A DNA stretch of 64,000 nt from Balanoglossus misakiensis. Its lineage: Eukaryota; Hemichordata. The translations under genes and the position numbers were made by a program. Positions 1 to 13,900 of this stretch are shown piece after piece (the stretch's first letter is position 1; each line of letters starts with the position of its first letter). Under the pieces are notes generated by a model, which saw only the letters and a list, made by a program, of their open reading frames with translations, did not search any database and was not told the origin of the DNA. The DNA is taken from positions 8,122,001 through 8,186,000 of the forward strand of contig CM082581.2 of assembly GCA_040954595.2 (NCBI GenBank). The letters are read 5' to 3'.

Positions 1-3000
1 TCAAATCATGCATTCCGAATAACGACGAAAAATGAAGCTTGTAAATATTCCTTTGTCGCCGTCAAATGGTGGCTGACAGGTGCTATCGTTTTCAATATAT
101 AAACAAATTTGCAAATTGGGGTTAAATGGTCGGCGAAACGGTGTACTCCGGAACGCGGCATTTTAACTTCTACTGCAAGGAAGCGCAAAGCCGGATTCGG
201 CGCTCGCGTCTCCAAATCTTCGCCAATAAAAATACTCGTGAAGTCTGGTGATATTTTTGTCCACTTAAAATAATCCTTCCAGGGTAATGTTAAGACAACT
301 GAGCGCACAGTTATACAAAACATGTATCAAAAATCAGAGTGTGGTGCCGACACTGGTAGATACGGGCAGTGCACGGCCTCTAGGTGAGCGCGATGCTCGT
401 ATCCGATTCTGGCATACTGCATGCAAGTGATACTCTGTGCACCTGGCACGTATAGTTGACGGTTTGGAGTGTTTAAACAGACATTATTGTCTGTGTGTTT
501 TTACCAATTCGGAGCTTGACTCACCTCGACAGGGGTGAATCAAGCGCTATCACGTTCTATTTGATACTTCATCAGCTCGGTGTCTTGGCTGGAAGCCGGG
601 GGTGATTAATGCAATTTCACTCGAGAGGCAAATGTTTGCTTTAAAAAATTCGTCAAATTGATGCTTCGTTCGCTGCCTGTAACCATACCCGTTCGTCTTC
701 TTCTCCTCAGCTAGCTGAGCTGTGGCGACGCACTCTCATCGCAGAGCCGGTAAAATTGTCAACCCTCTGTAAAGCTCATGTTTCTTTCATGAAGCTGAAG
801 ATAAGGATCGAATTTATCTAACAATTTGGTAATAATTTCATTTCACTGGACATCACTCGCGGATCGTTAAGAGTAAAAAAATATCTAATCGCGTTTCTTG
901 TCATTTCCCGGCATTTTCGATGAAACAATTGAGATAGACACGTTGTCAAATCGCTTACTGACGAGCATTACGTGCGATGTTATCGACAAACAGGCCTAGG
1001 ACGACTTTCGTCTTCATGGATAGTAGAACCCGCACAAGATGGCGTCAAGCGAGATGCTGAGATTCTGCCGTTACGAAACTTTGAAAGTCTACGTCAGAAT
1101 TTCTGCCACATTGTTCAGGCAGAAACTGAACGACTCGTCAACTATTGATTCCCACAGTTAGCGTAATTATTCCGAGGAATAAAATGTTAATCAAAGCAAT
1201 TAACAAGCGGAGAATCAAACTATTGCACACTTGTCTTAATTGTGATCTTTACGAGATAAGCAAATGCTGTTAATATGTTAACCTTCTCGGGATATTGAAA
1301 AGCGAACTACTATATTTGAAACTTATCAATAATTTATTTTCCCAATTAATTTTTAAGCGATCAGAACCATTAATATTTAGCCATAATTTCAACATTTGTA
1401 TAAGTATATCCTACATGAAGGATATTAACAAAATAGAAAATAGATTTCTATTAAAATTCCCCAAGGATTTAAAATTCTTATCATGTCGATAATTAATATG
1501 CTTTACATGAAGAAGACAGAGCAGCTATGGCTATTGTTCGTTGGTATGCACAACAAAACTAATGAAGTTGTTTTTCCCAACACCAGTGTAAACATGTCTG
1601 TATGTACAAATGTACATGTATGTATGTGTTTATGTGTGTATTTGTATATGTATGTACATATGTATGTTTGTGTATGTATTTGGCATACTGACGGGAAGTT
1701 CTTAAGTCGTTCTTTCCACCATGAGCGTTCACGAATTTTACTGAAAGTCTAGTCGAGTAGTGAAAGTTGGTTTGTTCTTAGCCGACAGCCAGTTATAAAT
1801 GTGCTATAGATATCCGTTCAAGCCTAACACACAGTCAGAGAATACGGCGATCAACCATTTTATCACGGCATACATAAATCTTTCGGTGTACGGTTTTGGA
1901 CCTGTTGTTGGAAGCCTCTATTCAGAGTCTATCTGACAGGCTACAATTAAGGCGAAGCGTTTCAATAGGACATTGTCGCGTTACAAATCAACACTAAAGC
2001 CCGTTTGGAATTCGTACAATAAGACAATCGACATTTTCGCATTAAAATTGGTGGTTTTGTTTGGGCAGTGCCTTGTTGTCTTTTTTTTCTTTCTTCCTGT
2101 TGGCTATCCCGAGAGACTTAAGACCTATCATTTCATTTAAAAGGCCGTTTGTCATGCAGTAATTAATTAGGAACGAATGAGTTTGACCAGGTCGTAAAAT
2201 CTTTTCATGATCTGACAGAGCTCTTCTGGGTCGTGACAAAGTCGAGGAATCTGTAAAGGGTGGATATTTGAACGCTCCGGGCAGCGGAACTGGTAATTTA
2301 GAAAATGAAGAACAGTCGACAGCGATCGGACATTTGTTATCCAGTGAATCTTCCAGTTGCTTTTTTCTTTCGGTTTAGTTTGAGGGCGCTGTTACCTAGG
2401 GTCGTTATTCAAAGGGATGGACAAACCGATATAGTCTCTCCGAGCAGCAAGATTTTGCCAGTGAGGTGATTTGATTAATCGAACAAAAGACTACTGGTGG
2501 TCAAATAAACTCAAGGTTCGCTCAAAAATGGTATGAACAACTTCGCCACCGGTCGCGCTCCGTGACCTTAATACCGAATCACCAGCACTGACTGTTCCAC
2601 GCCTTGAGCGTTAGAGAAGGCCCCCCTTCACGACTGGATAGCTCGCATTCACGCGTCCGTACCGACAATTACTAACATTTGGGCGCAGTAATGCGCCGAT
2701 TATGAGGCTCCAAGACAATGCGAACAGCTATGCGCTGGTGTCGAACAAAAAGGGAGCGACACACTGAAACCAAACAGCATTTCCATCAATAGAACATTTG
2801 GCCAGGTCAAGGAAACGCCGGACAGTCCTCCCCCCATTCAAAACTGTTTACACCCAGACCAGGTATATTACATTTATGGAGGCATAAACCCATGCAGGGA
2901 GCGAATACTTTGCTAAACGCCCCTAACAAACAATCGTGGTTACGGGCAGTGAGGTGTGTGTGTGTGTTCATTTCATTTGAAATGGACAGCGTGGCATTTT

Positions 3001-3345
3001 CGGTGTGGATTCCTGGCGATTAATGAGGCAAGTGTCCAAGTGTCGGGACAGTTCGTCTTTCAAGAGGTGTAACAGCCTGTGAAATTCGTGAATATATTTC
3101 TCTCCGGTTTGTTGGTGCGCTTTGCTTTGAAGTTCCCGATTCAGCAGATGTCACGACAGGGGAACAAGAACCGGAGGGGGTGGTTTGTGCAGAGGAGGGG
3201 GGGGGGCGCGATGGCGCACGATGCTAATAATTCAGAAATGGAAGGGCAGGCTTGAATTAATCGCCCACCTGTTGAACACGTGTGACTGCACGGTGGCGAC
3301 GTGGCAACTGTCGTGTGTTTTGTCCGCTGTATTTTTTTGGATCCG

Positions 3346-3490
3346 TGTTGTGTTGTGTTGTGTTGTGTTGTGTTGTGTTGTGTTGTGTTGTGTTGTGTTG
3401 TGTTGTGTTGTGTTGTGTTGTGTTGTGTTGTGTTGTGTTGTGTTGTGTTGTGTTGTGTTGTGTTGTGTTGTGTTGTGTTGTGTTGTGTTG
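3346..3490. repeat. (TGTTG)n microsatellite
   Basis: A perfect tandem array of the pentamer TGTTG, about 29 copies over 145 bases, followed by about 20 bases of imperfect copies up to about 3512. It is open in several frames on both strands, giving CCVVL-type and TTQHN-type repeats. These are artefacts of the five-base period and not genes. Confidence 0.97.
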
Positions 3491-3875
3491 CGTTGTGTTA
3501 CGGTGTTGTGTTCTAAACTTGACAGATATACCAGTATGCGACAAAATGACAACAATCATGCTACCGTACGGGGGATCTCGCTTGGAACGTACTATTAGTC
3601 TGGGTGATCACGTCAAGCGACAAAACTGAAATGAATTGAAATGAACAAACCCTACCCCCGATGATTCAGAAGTCAACGGTCTCATAATCCCACACGAAAG
3701 CACTCGTTAAAGATCGTTATCAGTAAATTAACACGGCGTGTTCATTTCATATTCTCCATAAAACCATATCAGTAATAACTTGAAAACAAATCAATTCTGT
3801 TATCTCCTCATCTGGGCTACTCTGACGTGTTTATTACAAACGCGTGTAAGGCTCCCCTGTTTTGTTTTTAGTTTC

Positions 3876-4066
3876 CGTGCTTATCAGTACCATCGAAGGA
3901 TACTGACATAATTTCTATGATAATTATGCTTCTCTCCATCTGACATAAAAATTGAGACGGTTTCACGGTGCAGCGGTAATGAGATTTCATGGCACGCATA
4001 AGAATCATTATTGTCAATGATTTACAGTGACAACAAATTAAATGACTCTGATAACGAGCACAGCTT
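3876..4066 (+). repeat. Diverged duplicated non-coding element, copy A
   Basis: This block shares an ordered series of words with the block at 4540-4724: GCTTATCAGT, TGATAATTAT/TGGTAATTAT, GGTAATGAGAT, CATGGCAC/GATGGCAC, GATCATTA-like, ATGATTTACA, AACAAATT and GA(T)AACGAGC/GATGACGAGC. The copies lie in the same orientation about 660 bases apart. By eye they are about two-thirds identical with small gaps. No coding frame is conserved between them, so this is a non-coding duplication that may have been held by selection, or an old repeat family. Confidence 0.7.
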
Positions 4067-4320
4067 GTAACCGGTTCACGAAATCCAGTGTTTTATTAAC
4101 TGTATGTATTTTTTGTACATGTTGTTAGAGCTCCTTTTCCTGTAGAAAAAAAGGAACTTACATGGCCTATTACATTTCCAGTTTGTCCATTATTTTTACG
4201 TCTGACAGTATACAGCTTTCGCTCAAGGACTATCGTGCTACAAACGCGACATCCATCGGCCAAGGAAAGCGATCGCCAGAGTGAGACTTGGTTCAGAGCA
4301 GTTCTTGATTGTCTTAATTA

Positions 4321-4345
4321 GGTTAATTATGATTAATTTGCATTT
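4321..4345 (+). promoter_or_regulatory. Homeodomain and POU-octamer motif cluster
   Basis: TTAATTAT and ATTAAT homeodomain-type cores directly precede a perfect octamer, ATTTGCAT, at 4336-4343. The cluster lies between the two copies of the duplicated element. Another ATTTGCAT occurs at 5703-5710. Binding is predicted only from motif match. Confidence 0.3.
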
Positions 4346-4539
4346 CGGCGCTGTGAAATGGCACAAGTTTGGCGCTACTCCGGCTGTATTATAGTCGTAC
4401 AGTTTACGTAGTTAGTTGTACGGATGCATTCGAAGACTTCGACACACTCTTTTTAATCATATATGGGCACTTGTAAATTAAGGGTGATTTTATTCTTTGT
4501 ATTCCGTGTGATGTTTTTTTTCTTAGTTAATTAGCTTCG

Positions 4540-4724
4540 AATCTGCGCTTATCAGTTTCATCGCAAACCTGACGCGGCTATTTCCATGGTAATTATTCAG
4601 CTTTCACTGCTGTTATAGATTTGCGTGTTACAGTGGTAATGAGATCTGATGGCACATGTATGGATCATTAACGGCCATGATTTACAATTATAACAAATTT
4701 AACTTCCTCTGATGACGAGCTCAG
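4540..4724 (+). repeat. Diverged duplicated non-coding element, copy B
   Basis: Second copy of the element at 3876-4066, in the same orientation. The best-kept part is GGTAATGAGATCTGATGGCA and the following ATGATTTACA and AACAAATTTAAC words. See copy A for the reasoning. Confidence 0.7.
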
Positions 4725-7700
4725 ATAGAGACAAGATAGTGAAATACTACTCTCCTCCTAAAACTCCATACCATGCATGCACACGATTTTGCGTGATTTC
4801 ACCCCTTGTTTCTTTAATTCACATCTTAGTAAAAAATAGTTCCACGCTTGAAGGGTTAATAACAAAATAGTCATAAAAAGTTAAAGATTCAATTATCTGA
4901 TTTTGGTTCACCAACCTGGTAATTATGGGCTCTTACTGACAAACCAGTATCATTTTATTGTTGTTTTGTATTCGCACCCACAGATACCAGTCGAAAAATC
5001 CACTGTACTAACATCTAACACGGGAATGAAACCAGTGTTTTCTGTGTGATTACTGGACAGGAAATAAGAAATATTAGTCCAGTACCAGAATTAATGGCTG
5101 TCCAGGGAAGAAGCGTGCAAAGAAGCTGAACATGCACCAGGATTACTGTAGCGAACACATAATTGTAAAACGGTATACAGCAAAGTGTTGTACTTAACGC
5201 AGCTGATCTGATAAGGTGCAAGGCGCGATTACATATTCTACCATTGTATCCCACCGTTGCATTCAAACATGCATTAAAGTCCCATCACCCGCCTGATGAA
5301 AATGTCGCTTCTGGCTGATTGGTGATCAAACGAGCGATAAACAAGGCTCTCGTCCCTTCCTCCCTTTTCGCCGCTCGCCGGCGACACTTCACATTAAGCT
5401 CGCTTTTCGTTGATTGATGCGACGCCCCGGCCTATACTGTAGCCGGTAATTTCGTCCGAACGCTCCACAACCCCAGCCTGGTCAACTGCATATCCACGCT
5501 AATCGAGCCACAGTGGAAAATTTGCGCCTGATGACTTCGGCGAGTTTGTTGCGATGATCTGGTATTTATTTTTATTTATTTTATTTACACTTTTAAAGAG
5601 AGTCCGATTTTAAAATACTTAATATTGAGTAATATTCATCGGGGCTAGTACCATACAAGAGAAAACACAGGGGAAAAATGAAAACCCACTCTCAGAGTTT
5701 TAATTTGCATAAAGACAAAAAATTGGCAATCACATCCATCTCACAACTCATCCCGGCAACGTTAATGCAACGTCATCACACTGATCACCAAACTTACGAC
5801 AACCGTCGCCAAATGTCGTTTCTTCGACGCCTGTGTGACATGTGAAACTTTTCTTCTTGCTTTCCAAGGCCCCGACCAGTCGCCACCTGTACCGCGCGCA
5901 TGCGTGAGTTTTATCGGGGGAGATAATTTCCGAACCCTGTGTATAAAGTGGTAAAATGCTGATTTAGGAACGACTTGGGAATATTTACTGTAACAATTAC
6001 TGATTTTCGATAGAGATAGGGGTCTATAAAACGGACGGCTTAATGCAAGTCATTTCCAAACACCATAGCCTGTACTTTGGCAAGGATTTGCGAGTAATTG
6101 CCTTAAAGTAATTGCATCCCGATAAATAGCGTGGCTGTAGTAGCACAGTCGTCCATCACTGGAGAGAATATCCCCCATGGGTACGCTTCGGAAACTACCT
6201 GTGTACTCCAATTGTGCAGAGAACAATTCGTACTCTATACCTCTAAAAAGAAGCCCCACTGAAATCCCATTAAACGAGAGTACCCGAGGCGCGGCAGTGT
6301 CAACTGTTGTCAAAACTTTTACAGGAAAAAATGGCGTGTCTCGTTTAACCCTTGCCCCGAAGTCAGTGCCGTAGAGCGATGCGTCTTGTCGGTTTCCGAC
6401 GGCTTGCTATTAATTAGCGTCGGCGAGTGACGAATTCGGGAGAAATATGGGGACGCCGGTGTAAAGTTTAGCACGACTGTTGACATGTACGATTAATCAT
6501 TTAAGCCATCGTTATGGTTAGCGCCTTAATGAGGACATAAATTACAGATTTTACAACCGTCCAATTTGCATTCATTTGCTATATTCGTCCGGTCCCAGCG
6601 CTGAGTCGGTCCGGACACCGTGACGGTTTGTCCCGTCTCAGGGTAGGCGACCGACTTAGCGCATGGCTATGGGTGTGGTCGGAATCGATGTTGACAGAAA
6701 ACTGGAATAATATGGATGAGGGCTTTTGAATAGAACTGCGTGTCGCTTCTGGGGAACAGTTCTTTGGAAGAGATTTATAAATTAAAAGTCGTTCATCAAA
6801 GTTGCGACAAGTTTTACGTGTTCGCGCACAGAAATGTTAATTTTGAGCAACTCTCTTTCTAATTCTTCGTCGCAGGCTGTGGTGTGAATGCGTGTGATTT
6901 GAAGGACTCGGGCAAGACTCGTGGGAGAAGTGGGGTGGGGGCTTTCGATTTCAAAAATCAGAGTGGATCACCCTGGCTTTCTTTGTCTCATCGTGTATTT
7001 CCACCTGCGGGACAATACACAACGTACATTTTAATCTTTGTTCTCCGTAGACACAGGCTACAATAATTATTGTTCTGGAATCAAGACCGCGGCATTTGGA
7101 AAACTTTAAGAGCAACCTAAAGTCAATTGAAAATAGGTCACATTCACATGCGCGCATATGGTATTGACGATTGTTTTTTTGCGGATTTCCCTTCCAACAG
7201 GTACATGTCAACAACACTGCCATGCACTTTCACCTGGTTCAGTTGCTTCGTCTAATTCAAACAGTGGCAAGCGAAGGACAAAAGAACTATGAATAGCTGA
7301 TCAATGTTCCATAAATCTAATCCAGAACAAACAACTTAAAACGATAAATCAAACTCTCGTAAAGCCTAATCCAGAGGTAATAGCTGTAAAGTATTTCTGG
7401 AGGCACGGAAAGGCACTTAACAATGGTACCTGACACACACACAAAAACAGGTACTTGTACGCCCTATACTGAACAAAAACGAAATCGTGCATTAGCCCAG
7501 TGCTAGAGGGCGGTAGTGATATTCTAGCTTCAGTAGGAGCCAACACTGCGTTACACCGTGACTATGGATACTTGAGAAAAACGAGTGTCTATGGTTACTT
7601 TACAGCTGGTGTTAGTCGTCGCTTATACATAGCGCAGCCACCGATAGACTAGGAGCCGGACGTTGCCTGGTCACTTTTTCACTGACTTCTGAAACAGAAC

Positions 7701-7950
7701 TTTTTCATCGTTACATGTACAGTTCTTCGTGCAATTAAATAGCAATGACCATACAATTATTTTTATTTAGCCCTACATTCGTAATTTCTCTATTGTCTCA
7801 TCAATCATGGGCTGTTATCGTCGACAACGAAGAGCGCGCTAGGAGTTTTACTTGTACTTCGGGCCATCTTTGGACCCAGCTTGGATGAGTACGTGCCTGG
7901 GCCGTCATTTGCAAACGCCCCCACGCGCATGCCCATTGAATGTGATCAAA

Positions 7951-10900
7951 ATGGCGGACAGTTGGAAGAAATTATCAAATGTTGTCTCTTTCACAGCGAT
8001 TGTGAGCGAAGAGACTCTGAAAAGTCAACGCGAGAACATTCTGAGCGAAATAGAATCATCAAGCGATCCACTGGGACCCACAGTCAGGTAACACTGCCCT
8101 CAAACTGTACCCTTTCAAGTGGGACAATGATCAACAGTTGAAATAGATAAGTGAATGGTGTGAACTGTTTCACTAAACTTCCTCATCAGTCGAGGTCATA
8201 AACAAACGTGTATTAATCATATTTGCTTGCGTTTGGTGCGACGGTGACGGGGTCGGGACAGGTGAGCCCTCTCGACCAATCAAACAAACTCAAAAAGTTA
8301 CTTGCAATGCACAGAGTATTGTAATATTATAAGCAGGGCTCATGGATAGGTATTCATTCTAACGGATCTGACGTCGACTGCCTGAATGAAGGCAGTTTTC
8401 AAGATGGCGGACGTTGTAGATGTCATAGCTGTACGTGATCACGAAAGGCTAGTGTTGGAGATCGAAGAGTCTGATCCAGCTTGTATTGGGCTCACGTTCA
8501 GGTATATAGTGATCAATAGGTTATTTTAGCCAGAAATTCCACCATTGCCTTCCCGTGTGTCGCAGAGATGCCCTCGTTTTTAGCATAAACGTCCAGTTAT
8601 GATTGACATGTACATGATGTAGTGTACACTAACATATTGATTGACTTGAAACAAATGCATTATAGTCTATCGTCAATCGGCGATCGGCCTGCAGTATCAA
8701 TCTATGTGGTCCAGTATATTCCACACCGAACCTTGGGTTTAGTGACTGTTAATTTGCGTTTTCATGCCAAGGCAGATGTTTATCCCTAGTGTATGTGTTC
8801 TGCTGTCATGTTCTGTATACATGTACATGTATTGTATTGCTATGTCTGATGGGTGCGGTACAGTACATGTAGTGGCTGCAATAACACACGGATCATATTC
8901 TGTAGTTGTTGTTGTTGTTGTTATTATTATTATTATTATACATGTCACAGAATAGAAATGTGTACAAGCGTTGGGTACTGAACTCACTGTAATTAACAAT
9001 CGCCACTGATGCCCGGGTGCCCTAAGAGGCAGTGTTTTGCATTGGCTTGAGTATGTGACATTTTACCTGTATATGAGTCATACATAACGGCCATGACCCC
9101 AGTTCATTAATCAAATGTTGAATATACATGTAGTCAGTTACAGTCTGCTGTAGCCAGCAAAAGTACTTATGTGTTATGTATTCATCATGCAATGAATGTG
9201 TATTCTGTAGCCAGAACATGTAGGAAATCACAATTAAGATGTCTGTGAAAGAATAGACTCAGACTTCATAAGTGTTGTTGCATCATTAATCTCACAGACC
9301 GTGTTAATATTTCACTCACTACAGGCTGTTGTTTTAAAATTGCTTCTGAAATTGGATATGTGCATTGTACATGTATGTGAAGCTGATTTCTTGATAGGAG
9401 GAATGCCTACATTGTATGTTTAGATAGGAAGTTCGGTATCTGGCAGTAATATCAAACTATTGATATTTGTGTGAATATTTCTTTAACTAAGTGAGTATGG
9501 TATTCGTGAGAGCCAGCAGGTGAACATTTTCAGTGGTTGCAGTCAACAGCTTTTATTTCACATTTGTAGTTTTGCGGCACCCACCATTATGTTTGCTCAT
9601 TGTCTCGAGAGAAAATGTGCATTGAGAGAATTGCACAATCATAAATCATAATCATAATAATTAATATTTGATTCAATAGATGATAGATTACCGTGCAATG
9701 TGTATCCCAAAGCGAACTTTTAAACAAACTATATGCTCCCTGTTGAATAAATCCAGAATGATTTTGCCTGGGAAAACGGGTGGAAAAATACCTGTACTTG
9801 ATAAAAGTCTGCTGCAAGAACCAAAGGACCACTCTTGGACAGCCATTAACATTGCTTATAATTTTGATTTGGCTCCCCAGAGCGATATATGATGGCAATG
9901 AACATGAGAAGTTTCTGGAACAGCTGGATGTCAGAATTCGAAGCCATGACAAGGACATTGAGAGGATGTGTAACTTTCACTACCACGGCTTCACAGACAG
10001 CATTGCTGAGTTACTGAAAGTCAGAGGGGAATGTGAAAAACTCAAGGTATGTACTCGTCAATTTTTCTGTCCACTCATTTTCAATTGCATCAAATTCTGC
10101 AATGTTTGCTGTTTGATTATTATGTGTTGTACATGTAGAATACAGTGAGTTATTATGTGCTTTTCCCTCAGGTAAAGAAGTTGTCTATCAGATTTCTATT
10201 AACTTGCACAATTCTTCTCGAACAGGGTCATGTCCTTGGCGCAAACAGAGAACTCCAGGACTCGGGAAGAGAACTGGTTGCCAAGGCAACTGAGTTGGAG
10301 CAACAAAGGATAATACAGAGAAACATTGTTGCAGCCGTGGAGCATTTACAGTTATGTTTACCAGGTGAGAATTCTGTTCAGTTGTTTGCCACATCTTTCG
10401 TTTGTGAACACTGTATTTTCATTGCGTGTATTGCTTACAAGAAGTATCTCAGAATTCCTGAGCAGAAAATAAAGATGACATCTTGGTCACACTTTCATCT
10501 GTACTACACAACTATCAATTTTTCATAATGATCTGTATGTCTTTTACCCCCAGTTTTAGAAATGTACACAAAGCTGAACGAACAGATGAAAAATGAAAGG
10601 TGAGAAACAATAAAGCTCTGAGTAATCACATGATAAGCACAGTCAGTGTGTTTGCATGACATTTCTATGATTGAAAAGTAAACAGTTGAATGCCACCTAC
10701 TGCTAGATGCAGCATGTTTTCCATGGTGTTGGATCCGGCAAAGTGGCAGAGAGAAAAAAGCCAGAAAAACTATCCTTGTCTTTCTCTGCTCACCATCGGA
10801 GTCAGACTGGGCAAATTCTGGCGACAGATTTTATTCGCAACCAGGTATGATGAAATTTTGGGGCAAGCATCATATTGAATATTGAACAGAAGTATATGTC

Positions 10901-13900
10901 TACAACTTATTTGACATCCCAAATGTATTATGTACAAAGTGTTCTTTGTATTTCAAATTCATATCCACGTATTGTATGTTGCTGGTAATCTATGATTTTA
11001 TGGAATGTGGATGGGTATGATTGAAAGGAAAAATATTTTAGACTCGAGGAGAGTAAACTGCACAGTGGACAGCACTCCATATGTTCTAAGAATGAAAAAG
11101 TCATGTCAACCCTTTAGCATATGCAATTGGGAGTTCAACATTAAATCTTTTTCTTCAGGTACTATCCGGCACTGAAAACTTTAGAACAGCTAGAACACAC
11201 ATACCTGCCAAGGGTCAAGGAATACAGGTTTTCCCAGATAATGAGAGAGAATATTCCTAAACTGAGAGAAAACATCAAAGAAGCTTCCAAGTCAGAGTTT
11301 GTCGACTTCCTGGAGAACATCCGGAAGCATTCGGACAGAATTGGGCAAGTTGCAATGCAGCAGGTTTGTTGGTTATATTTCAAGTATCCCATGGCTAAGT
11401 TGAAATTAGTTCCCTTGTCTAGATCTTAACACATGTACAAGACCTATAGTTTTGTTGTCACAAGTTTTACTGTACATTTCTATCTCAAAGGAGATTAGGA
11501 TTATTAAGTAATAGTGAAAACAGACTTACACATATGTATATCCTACCCAGTATGCATGAGAGAGTGTATAATTTCCATGCGCTCATATACTGATGATGGA
11601 ATACCCATTGAATGCCACCTACTGCTAGATGCAGCATGTTTTCCATGGTGCTGGATCCGGCAAAGTGGCAGAGAGAAAAAAGCCAGAAAAACTATCCTCG
11701 TCTCGCTCTGCTCACCATCGGAGCCAGGCTGGGCAAATTCTGGCGACATACCTCCAACTGAAAATATAACATTGATTGTCAGATAATACTTCAATGTAAT
11801 ATATGACACATGGTGTACATGTACACTGGTTAATTTAAGGCTGTACTTAGTTCTGCGATTGTTTTCGGCAGGCACAGAAGCAGAAGAGTGCCGAAGAAGA
11901 CCTTCTGAAAAAGGGCAGGGCAGTGACTGGTCACGACAGAGGCAGCCCTATCAGTCCCCCAGAATCAGAAAGTCAGGACTCCAACCCATTTGCCGAAGAT
12001 ATGGATGAGATGTTAGATGAGGATGAAGATGAGGAGGTAAGTATTTGCGCTCATTACCAGACGAAAACTTGAGGTGGTGATTGTCTGCTCTGTGATCTGA
12101 TATGAAGCAATGTTAAATCAGAATATACCCAGTGCAACAAACAACTTGGTGTGTGTACATCTGATATGTACTTGTAGGTAATGTGCGTATTAAAAATGAA
12201 AATTGACTCCTCTAATGTGTTTTGTGCAGGAAACCAGTGCCCAGGACATGGTGGATTTTGCACCAGTGTACAGGTGTCTCCACATCTACTCAGTGCTGGG
12301 ATCAAGGGAACAATTTGAAACATATTACAGATCGCAGCGAAAAAAACAAGCTAGATTAGCATCACAGCCACCTAATAACATGGTGAGTTTTATCCATGGT
12401 GGATATTCTCGTGCATGCATGTCTATATCTGTGTGTGTAAGCACATGCATCAGAGAAATATTTCAGGACTGCAGCAATGTGAAATTGCATCCCAGTGTTT
12501 CTCATTCTCTGCTCTCTTTTTTGCAGTATGAATCTCTCAATGGCTATTTGAAGTATTTCCACCAAATTTTAGGGTGAGTTATTCACTGTTTTTGAGTAAT
12601 TCTGGGAATACTTTTTCTTGACTTATGTCACGTATGCAGACCAGGGTCAGCGTGCAGTGTTACCACAAACATTGTTTGACATTATGACAATACATGATGC
12701 ATTGTTCTTAATGATTGTTATTTGCAATCTTTCAGGTTCTTTGTTGTGGAAGATCACATCCTCAGCACAACACAGGGTTTAGTTACAAGGGAATACCTGA
12801 ACGAACTGTGGGATATAGCGTTACATAAGATAGTGGCCATACTTAGAACTCACTCGGTAAGTTCAGAAGCCACTGCGCTTTCCGCACACAAAACTGTGTA
12901 ATATTGAAAAAAATAAATGAGGAATTATACTTCCATCATATTCCTTGTATTGAACCAACAGATTTTGTGATGATCTTAGAAATGACAACTTTGGTTTTCT
13001 GAACTGCTGTTAATGCTGATGTATGCCTTTGATGTTCCACAGGCCTACTGTACAGACGCGACACTTCTACTGGAAATCAAGAATCAAATCGTGCTGTTCT
13101 GTCACACTATTACAGTAAGTACGCCTATCAGATCAGCTGCCCCTTTTATCACTCATCAACTCCACTCGGCTGGTATGGTTTTGACTGATGTTACTGTTAT
13201 ATTTATTAGACTGTCACACAATACTTGTACCATACTGAACCCATATCACGTTGATTCTAAATTCTGTTCTCAGAGCTATGGTTACCAAGCATCCAAACTT
13301 CTTGAACTCCTAGTCGAAATCAAGGACCAGTACAACGAAATCCTGATGAAAAAGTGGGTGCAGGTATTCCGGGATATCTTTGACGAGGATAACTACACAT
13401 CCATGTACGTGGAGTGGGAAGAGGAGTATAACCGAGTGACGGATCAGTTTCCCTATCACGATGGAGAGCTTGAAAAGGTGAGGAGCTCAAAGAAGTTTCC
13501 ATGTCCATGGAGTTTGAAACACTGAGTATCTGCATATCATCTCAGACAGTGATGTTAATGATCAATTAAATATTTTTGGTTTTCAGCAATCCTATCCCAA
13601 AAGGCTGCCATTTTCGGAATTTGTGCCAATGACCTACCACCAAATAAAGGAGTTCATCTATGCATGCTTGAAATTCTCGGAAGATCTTAATCTAAGGTGA
13701 GCTTTATTCTGCCAGCTGTAATGATTGAATATACTTGTTGATAAAGATATTAAAATTCTGTGAAAATTAGAGATCCAAGCTTTCGTTAACATGCTCTTAC
13801 ACTGTACTGAATTTTTTTACTTTCAGTCACACAGAAGTAGATGATATGGTTAGAAAATCAGCCAATCTGTTGTTGTCACGGACACTTAGTGGCTGCCTGT

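Larger units (their letters stand above)
1..7850. other. Gene-free upstream region
   Basis: I find no exon here that I can support. The open frames present are short, have no recognisable family and lack a splice context. The stretch contains a pentanucleotide microsatellite near 3.4 kb, a diverged duplicated element at 3.9 and 4.6 kb, and several AT-rich homeodomain-type and octamer-type motifs. It lies upstream of EXOC6. In vertebrates the neighbour on that side is the homeobox gene HHEX, so part of this DNA could be long-range regulatory sequence. That last point is inference only. Confidence 0.5.

Noticed and set aside
6-323. Minus-strand 105-residue open frame at the window edge
   Set aside because: No recognisable family, no splice context and ordinary composition.
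3185-3629. Overlapping open frames on both strands over the TGTTG array
   Set aside because: A five-base repeat without stops is open in every frame; the frames encode only simple repeats.
10145-10225. Upstream acceptor at CCCTCAG (10171) that would add 18 residues to EXOC6 exon 3
   Set aside because: In frame, but the human alignment needs the acceptor at 10225; the extra residues are unmatched.
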